From contig JAHQIW010004523.1 of assembly GCA_019055375.1 (NCBI GenBank), positions 682,001 to 746,000 on the forward strand: DNA of 64,000 nucleotides, read 5' to 3'. This DNA is from Parelaphostrongylus tenuis. Taxonomy: Eukaryota; Nematoda; Chromadorea; Rhabditida; Metastrongylidae. Numbering within the stretch: position 1 is the stretch's first letter; each line of letters begins with the position of its first letter. A program made the translations under genes and the position numbers. Below the pieces are notes generated by a model that saw nothing but the letters and a program-made list of their open reading frames with translations, searched no databases and was not told where the DNA came from. Shown here piece after piece: positions 58,896 through 64,000 of the stretch.

Positions 58896-59246
58896 TCAAA
58901 AAAAGCTGGGATCATAACTCTCCAAACGTCGAAAATGCTTGAGTGGCCTAGGGAATGACTTCCTAAGTCGACTAACATGTGGAGCCATTATGTATGCAAC
59001 TCTTAAAAGTATTTCCTCGCAATATCAAGTTTCCTAATTGATAAACTTACCCAAGGTTTCTATGAAGCTGACGCTCCGAGTTTTCGACTTCTTCATAATC
59101 GCGTTGAGTGGCTATAATCGATCTTCCTCGCATGGTGGATTTTCCCAGTCGTTGGAGTTGAATCTTCATCATTAGAGCACCACCCGGAGTGTGTTCGGAG
59201 ATCTGATGGTAGTCACACGGCCACGAATCGGACCAGAAGCTTCCAT
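58896..59246 (-). CDS. C-terminal exons of an unrecognised protein
   Basis: On the minus strand, exon 59246-59051 (acceptor AATGCAG, enters in phase 1, donor GTAAGT, leaves in phase 2) is the only frame without stops over its 196 nt. It joins across an 88-nt intron to 58962-58896 (acceptor ACTTAG), which ends in TGA. The piece reads GSFWSDSWPCDYHQISEHTP, MMKIQLQRLGKSTMRGRSII, DYEEVENSERQLHRNLGKSF and ends LESYDPSFF. It is charged, without an obvious membrane segment. Upstream exons are missing: the next 800 nt upstream are occupied by a palindromic element, and nothing beyond could be tied in by phase. The family is not recognised. Confidence 0.5.
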
Positions 59247-59383
59247 CTGCATTATTACTATCATTTATTCATATACCCGCCATCACAACTACTGTGCCAA
59301 TGGTGCTATTTGTTTACAAGGTGACAAATGTAAAATCGACCTCATTCTCTGAACGAAATTTTTCAAAGGATTGTTAGTAATCA

Positions 59384-60041
59384 CTCGAAAGCTTAAATTT
59401 CTGGCTAGAGCCCTACGTGACTGTTTTTCCAAAAGACCCTTTAACAAAGCTGTAAAATCTAAATAGGACTATGTCTCAGACGCGCATATTTCCCGCTTGA
59501 CAGAGATCTTTCTATGGACTATTGGTAATCTTCGATAGCGTAATGATTGTTGAATCCAATGCTGTGCTTATAAGCTGAAAAGACCGAATCTCTGCGAAGT
59601 ACTAGATTAATTTAGTTGAATTCGCATGCGCGACCAATGTGGCCTTTTGCTAATTCACGTGCCGCTAGGCAAAGCGGGCACATATACTGACGCAGTGTCG
59701 TGCGGCCGTTCCAAGATCGATCGATCATCGCGTCAGCTCATGTGCCGCCTTACTCAGTGGCACGTGAATTGGTGAAAGGCCACATTGGTCGCACATGTGA
59801 ATTCAACTCATTTTACCTACTGCGTTGCAAACAAACGGTCTTTTTAGGATATAAGCACAATGCTGGAATTAGCAAACATTACGCTATCGAATGGCTACTA
59901 GTAGTCCAAAGAAGGAGCTCTATCCAGCGATGAAAATGCGCGTCTGTAACGCAAGGAATTTCCTGCTGTAACAACTTCAAAAAAACTTTTTCGAAATGCG
60001 GCTATGTGGGGCTCTAGCCAGAAATCGAACCTTTCAAATGT
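59384..60041. repeat. Large palindromic foldback element (about 660 bp)
   Basis: The left half pairs with the right half nearly end to end. Outer blocks: ATTTCTGGCTAGAGCCC against GGGCTCTAGCCAGAAAT. Middle blocks: AGACGCGCATATTTC, GATAGCGTAATGATTGTTG, CAATGCTGTGCTTATA and AAAAGACCG against their complements at about 59840-59950. Inner blocks of about 75 nt are almost perfect: GAATTCGCATGCGCGACCAA, GTGGCCTTTTGC and AATTCACGTGCCGC. The unpaired centre at about 59693-59730 is some 35 nt. No transposase is present. Terminal dinucleotides and target duplication are not clear. Confidence 0.8.
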
Positions 60042-60159
60042 TTACCATCACTCCCATGGAAAGTTCTTTTATAGCGAATGAGGTCGGTTTCTTATTTGTC
60101 GCCTTATAACCGCAAAGAACGTGGTGATCTCATGACTTCTAGCATTCGATTCGTTTCCT

Positions 60160-60310
60160 CACATTTATCCTCCACAAAGGTCTTCGAATGATTTCTCGAA
60201 TTCCCGTGCTGCTTCGGCAGCTACTTAGAGATTTCCTCTTCGTTGTGTAGAAGGAGATCTAACCAGTACTTTGCGTCTTCATAGACACATCACTAACCCT
60301 CTACACATAC
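60160..60310 (-). mobile_element. tRNA-like composite SINE, minus strand
   Basis: Read on the minus strand: GTAGAGGGTTAGTGATGTG, then GCAAAGTACTGGTTAGATCT, then GCCGAAGCAGCACGGGAAT and CCTTTGTGGAGGAT. The last two blocks recur in the plus-strand element at 60893-61160 (TCGAAGCAGCACGTGAAAC, CTTTTTGTGGAGGATCG). Confidence 0.5.
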
Positions 60311-60892
60311 GCTTCATAGTGCAACAAATTTACTTATTTATTTATTTTCACGACTAGTAATCACAATTTTTAGCGTGCGGATCACGGGAGTTCGAGCATT
60401 CGCTTCGTTTTTCGTCTTCTTCTTGAATGACGTAGAATACAGGTCCAGCATGCCTCTCTGCAGTCTCGAGGATAGCTTGGTCGTGGCGCTCCTTAGGGCG
60501 TTCTTTTTGACCGCCGTAGAGTGTTGGGGGTGGAGCTCGGTTCCACGCGCGCAGCGACAAGCATCACAACCATTCGGCCGCGGCGCTCCCAGAGCAACAA
60601 ATACTTCAAGAATTAACCTTATGAGAGTACAAAAAGAATGGGCTTTTTCGCGGAGCCGAACATTCGTAGGAATATATAACGCATTTTCCGAAATACGTGA
60701 GGTATTGTTTCGTTGAGTCGAAAACCAAAATGGAGGACGTAGTTGCACAACACTTTCGTAATCTGACGCCAATTATTTCATGGTCAGTTATAGCTGAGGC
60801 TGGTGGTCTACCACCCTTCTTGTTTCTCTCTCGATTTTGTTCTAGTCATGCTTGTTTCTGTAGTTATTATTTATTGTTCTGTTACTCGTGTA

Positions 60893-61160
60893 TGGGAGTG
60901 GTGCAGTGGCTAGTGACGCGGTGTATCAAGGAACAAGGTGATGAGTAAGGCGCTGGTTCGATTTTCTCCCACAGCTCTCTTGCAGTCAATCACCTCAGCG
61001 CCTTAGGGAACGCCTTAGCTCGGCTACCATCGAAATTGGAAGGAGTATCGTTTTGATCAGCATTTTACAATGCTCATGAAGAAGACGGAATCCTGGAGCA
61101 GCAGTCGAAGCAGCACGTGAAACGTTGGGAAACCTTTTTGTGGAGGATCGAGGATAGCCA
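60893..61160 (+). mobile_element. tRNA-like composite SINE, plus strand
   Basis: Head: GTGGTGCAGTGGCTAGTGAC and CGCTGGTTCGATTTTCTCCC. The body includes GAAGAAGACGGAATCCTGG and TCGAAGCAGCACGTGAAAC. A remnant of the same body may lie at about 10270-10320 (AAGAAGACAGAATCTCCAAG). Confidence 0.5.
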
Positions 61161-61544
61161 GGAAGAATTACAGGGATTCGCACTGAAATTGTGATGGCGG
61201 GTCCTATTGTTTCAGTTTGTATATCCACTTCAAAAGGACTACTAAGAGATATATCCTTAAGGTATGGGAGCGCCGTCGCCGAGTGGTTGTGATGCTCGTC
61301 GCGACGCGCGCAGTGCCGAGCTGCACCACTAACACTCTCCCTGTGGAATGCCACAACCAGGCTATCGTCGAGATCGCAAGGGGGCGCGCTTAACCAGTGT
61401 TTTACGACGTTCGAGAAGACGACAAAGAACGAATTGACTGCTAGAAATACTGGGATTCGCCTATTGAAAAAGGACGCTGTGAAGACGGTCCAAGATAAAG
61501 TGATAAAAGTCCTCGAGGTATGAAATATGACTGGACTTTTATTG

Positions 61545-61551
61545 TTTTCAG
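61545..61551 (+). promoter_or_regulatory. 3' splice acceptor just upstream of the CCDC124 start codon
   Basis: TTTTCAG, the nematode consensus acceptor, ends 9 nt before the ATG at 61561. It is either a spliced-leader trans-splice site or the end of a 5' UTR intron, and it supports this ATG as the start. Confidence 0.6.
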
Positions 61552-61560
61552 GTGGTGGGT

Positions 61561-63659
61561 ATGCCAAAGAAATTCGCAAATGAGAACCCAAAGGTTATAG
61601 CGGCTCGTGAGCGTAAAGCTGCTGCAAAGAAGGACGAGGAAACCAAGAAACAAAAGGTTAAAGTCACTGATGATCCGTTCAACCCTTTCGAGACCGCGGA
61701 TCCACGGTCTTCGCGTCTCTGACTGACAACTCTGGATGGTCTGTTCCACCCCAGCGTGCCATCGTTAGACGCAGTACGGTGGGGGTTAGAAGTGCAGAGG
61801 TGGAACAGACTATCCAAAGCTGCTAGTTAGAGACGCAGGGGCCGTGGGTCCACGGTCTGAGAGGACCAAATTTGACATTTTCTTCTTTCATTGGTTGCGA
61901 GTTTTCAGGCGCTTGAAGATGCTTATTGGGCAGACGATGATAAATTGATAAATAGGAAGCTCCAGAGGAAGGTTAGTTCCATCTTCTTCTCGGTGATGGT
62001 TTTTCATACTTTTTTGTATACATAGGAGGAGGAAGAACGAAAGCGGGCAGAGGCCTTGAAACGAAAGGAAGAGATTCGTCGGCTAGCGGAAGAAGAAATG
62101 AATGGTCTTGCATCCAAATCAGCTAATGCTCAATCGCAGAAGGTTACGAGGTAATATACTGTTTTGATATTCTTTTGTACACGGTGAATAAGGCGCTTGT
62201 GATGTAGTGATTAGTGGTCCCTCACGACGAGGCGTGATCGATGGCTCATCCCGCTCCCAGGGCTCACCAAGCCTTCCATGCCTTAGGATGTTGGCGAATT
62301 GCTACTAGACTCGTCCGGGAGGATAGCAGCGTTTGCAGACACGCATTCAGTCACCTCGAACGATGCTAGATGAAAGCAAATCCATGGCGCGTCTCTCAGG
62401 GATTGCCAAGCTGAGAGCTTCAGACTTTAGCTCTTATAGGGCTAGTTAATTACAGTTCTTCTCCTCTCTAGAATGAATTTTTTCAGAGCTACAATTGAGC
62501 AACGGAGAGAGGCCGAACTGCGCTTACAATTAGAAGAGGAGAAACGTAGGAAATTAGCTGCTGAAAAGATCGAGGTGATCATTCTATAAGTTTTCTTCTC
62601 AAACAGCTTGCAGAAGTTCAGAGTACATTTGCTTGCGAATACCAAATTTTTTTTCAATTAAAGAGTGGTTTTTACTTTATTGGGCTATCTTATGGAGTGT
62701 TGTTGCGCTAGCATAAACTTTTGAAGACCACCGTCTTTGGCAGGCGGCGTGGCGCCGTCGCTTTGCGCGACATTCCTAGGCTTCCAGCATCTGCATGTCT
62801 GGATGTCTGCACCTCCTTTCCCACGCGATCGACGTCGTCAAAACAGTAGCTGGGTGGAATTTGTCGTGCGGCTTGGTACGAAACGTACCAGGTCCTCAAA
62901 GGGGTTAAAAATGTGGAGCAAGGGGGGAGGGGAGTAGTAAATCAAAATTTTTGCGTGAAACCGATTTGTGAAGTGCGATGTTTCAACCTAAAAGTATTAA
63001 CAAGTAGTGATAGCCCAAGTACTCTGCTCAGAGCATTTCATGTTCCTTGTTGATTGTCCGCTTCTCTTACAAAAATTTCTTATTTAATCGCTTTTATGGA
63101 AACATTATGACCCTATGACTATATCCCAAAAGTTCTGAGTGATATGCAAAATTTTCGAGACCAGGCGGGAGTCGAACCCGGGTTTCACCCAAGCCGGTAC
63201 GCGTCTATGATGACACCACCAAAGCCACCTCTGTGCTTCCATCTTTATCCGACATAAGGCATCATACCTTTGAACAACCAGCCGTTAACGGGTTCGGTCT
63301 GATAATAAAAGTCTCTAATGCTCATATCAGAGGAGTGGTAACACAGCGGTGGCTTTGCTAGTGGACTGGTAACACACGCTCTTGGAATGGGTGCAACGCC
63401 GGTTCAATCCAGCTTACATCGATCGCTTGCTTCTAATTGCCGAGTTTTTAACTCCTAATTCTAAAGAGTTTGTCCTTTTTAATTACTACTGCCACATATT
63501 GCCAAATTAAAGGTAGTTGACCATCTGGAAGAGAACTTGAATCAGTTGGAATTGGACAAGGAGTCTGCTAGAACGGTATCCGACGCTATTCGAATACTCG
63601 GCGGAGACAACGAGGAAGTCGACATCCATCCAGAAAAGCGAATGCGTGCTGCTTATCTT
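61561..63659 (+). CDS. CCDC124: CCDC124 / Lso2 family ribosome-associated protein (5' part)
   Basis: CCDC124 and yeast Lso2 bind the ribosome near the inter-subunit A-site/GTPase-centre region and are linked to translational recovery from dormancy. Exons: 61561-61656, 61909-61971, 62026-62150, 62487-62574 and 63513-63659, all in agreeing phase, giving 173 residues. The protein starts MPKKFANENPKVIAARERKA, followed by the family block LEDAYWADDDKLINRK (33-50). A Glu/Arg/Lys coiled-coil follows (RKRAEALKRKEEIRRLAEEE), then KVTRATIEQRREAELRLQLE, then SARTVSDAIRILGG and the hallmark HPEKRMRAAYL (163-173). The expected last 45-55 residues lie beyond the right edge. Exon 5 has an unusual AAAG acceptor. 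Introns 1, 3 and 4 carry a foldback, a SINE and tRNA-like elements. Confidence 0.92.
61682..61866. repeat. Foldback (MITE-like) element in CCDC124 intron 1
   Basis: Arms of about 66 nt: left from CCTTTCGAGACCG, via CACGGTCTTCGCGTCTCTGA, to GGTCTGTTCCACC; right from GGTGGAACAGACT, via AGAGACGCAGGGGCCGTG, to CGGTCTGAGAGG. The unpaired centre is about 50 nt. It fills most of the 252-nt intron. Confidence 0.8.
62186..62435 (+). mobile_element. tRNA-derived SINE, family A, in CCDC124 intron 3
   Basis: Head GCTTGTGATGTAGTGATTAG and GATCGATGGCTCATCCCGC, then GGGCTCACCAAGCCTTCCAT, CTAGACTCGTCCGGGAGGAT, GATGCTAGATGAAAGC and CTCTCAGGGATTGCC. The block containing TCATTGTAAAGG is deleted, as in the copy at 43025. 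Same strand as the host gene. Confidence 0.75.
63160..63440. mobile_element. Inverted pair of tRNA-like family B elements in CCDC124 intron 4
   Basis: The minus-strand copy at about 63160-63300 has GGCGGGAGTCGAACCCGGGT, whose complement is a good B box, then TTTCACCCAAGCC. The plus-strand copy at about 63335-63435 has GGTAACACACGCTCTTGG, GGGTGCAACGCC and GGTTCAATCC. A family leader remnant (CAGCCGTTAACGGGTTCGGT) lies between. The head-to-head arrangement repeats that seen at 27905-28200. Confidence 0.55.
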
Positions 63660-64000
63660 GTAGGTTTCACTTATGTTATCCATGCACACTATACTGTGTT
63701 CCTTCTCATATGTTTAATATCTGTAAATCTTTCTAAGAATTCATCATTATGTTTGGATGACCCTTTGGGGACCACGTGTGTTCTTTTAAATACACAGTTT
63801 GTGAGCATTTGATTGCTACCGTGCTTTGAGGAGGTCTTTCTAGAAACTAAGCACAGTGTTGATATCGCCATCTTTCAAGTTATGCAATGAGTACTGAAAG
63901 TTGAAGGGAAAATCTCTGTCCAGCGAGAAAGGCCACTGCAAAAGACGTAACATACGTAGTCTCCACAGAGTTAAGCTAGTCCTTTATCGCTGATAAGGAA

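Noticed and set aside
60338..60772. 144-codon minus-strand open frame
   Set aside because: Part of it is the dispersed G+C-rich repeat, and the rest is open in several frames on both strands, so no frame can be preferred.
60995..61591. 198-codon minus-strand open frame upstream of CCDC124
   Set aside because: It runs through a tRNA-headed repeat, the inverted G+C-rich repeat and into CCDC124 exon 1 antisense; no splice sites or homology support it.
1..64000. CRISPR arrays, bacterial operons, prophage or rRNA genes
   Set aside because: None seen; the intron-exon structure and gene content are nematode.

Overview
The window is eukaryotic and almost certainly from a clade V (strongylid) nematode, most likely a hookworm. 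The evidence is A+T-rich DNA, short coding exons split by introns from about 50 nt to over 5 kb with TTTCAG-type acceptors, orthologs of C. elegans genes, tRNA-derived SINEs, a mariner fragment and a decayed RTE-type retrotransposon of a kind common in hookworms. No bacterial or viral gene organisation was seen.

Three genes are well supported because exon phases, lengths and family motifs all agree. (1) pop-1, the TCF/LEF Wnt effector, lies on the minus strand from 19555 to 6615 in 8 exons (407 aa), with a beta-catenin-binding N terminus, an HMG box and a C-clamp. (2) A voltage-gated calcium channel beta subunit of the ccb-2 type lies on the plus strand from 37318 to 50167 in 9 exons (344 aa), with SH3 and guanylate-kinase-like domains. 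(3) The 5' part of a CCDC124/Lso2 ortholog lies on the plus strand from 61561 in 5 exons and continues past the right edge.

Less certain coding pieces are the 3' end of an unrecognised plus-strand gene at 337-2070, a two-exon minus-strand C terminus at 59246-58896, and several unrecognised open segments, two of them inside the large first intron of pop-1.

Layout: 0-2 kb, gene end; 2-6.6 kb, non-coding with one SINE and one foldback element; 6.6-19.6 kb, pop-1; 19.6-20.1 kb, a G+C- and CGT-rich promoter region; 20.1-37.3 kb, a head-to-head intergenic region with SINE copies and a few weak open frames; 37.3-50.2 kb, the calcium channel gene, whose introns carry a mariner, an AT palindrome, SINEs and a foldback; 51.4-54.7 kb, the dead RTE element; 54.7-61.5 kb, repeat-rich, with a minus-strand gene end and a large 0.66-kb palindrome; 61.5-64 kb, CCDC124.

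The main genes are not one pathway. POP-1 is a nuclear transcription factor, the beta subunit serves membrane calcium channels, and CCDC124 binds ribosomes. pop-1 and ccb-2 are, from memory, also neighbours in C. elegans (W10C8 locus), which would make this a conserved micro-syntenic block. The most interesting leads are a phase-compatible hidden exon with its own ATG in pop-1 intron 2, which could give a TCF lacking the beta-catenin-binding domain, an atypical GAG splice acceptor in the calcium channel gene, and a family of foldback elements with long arms.
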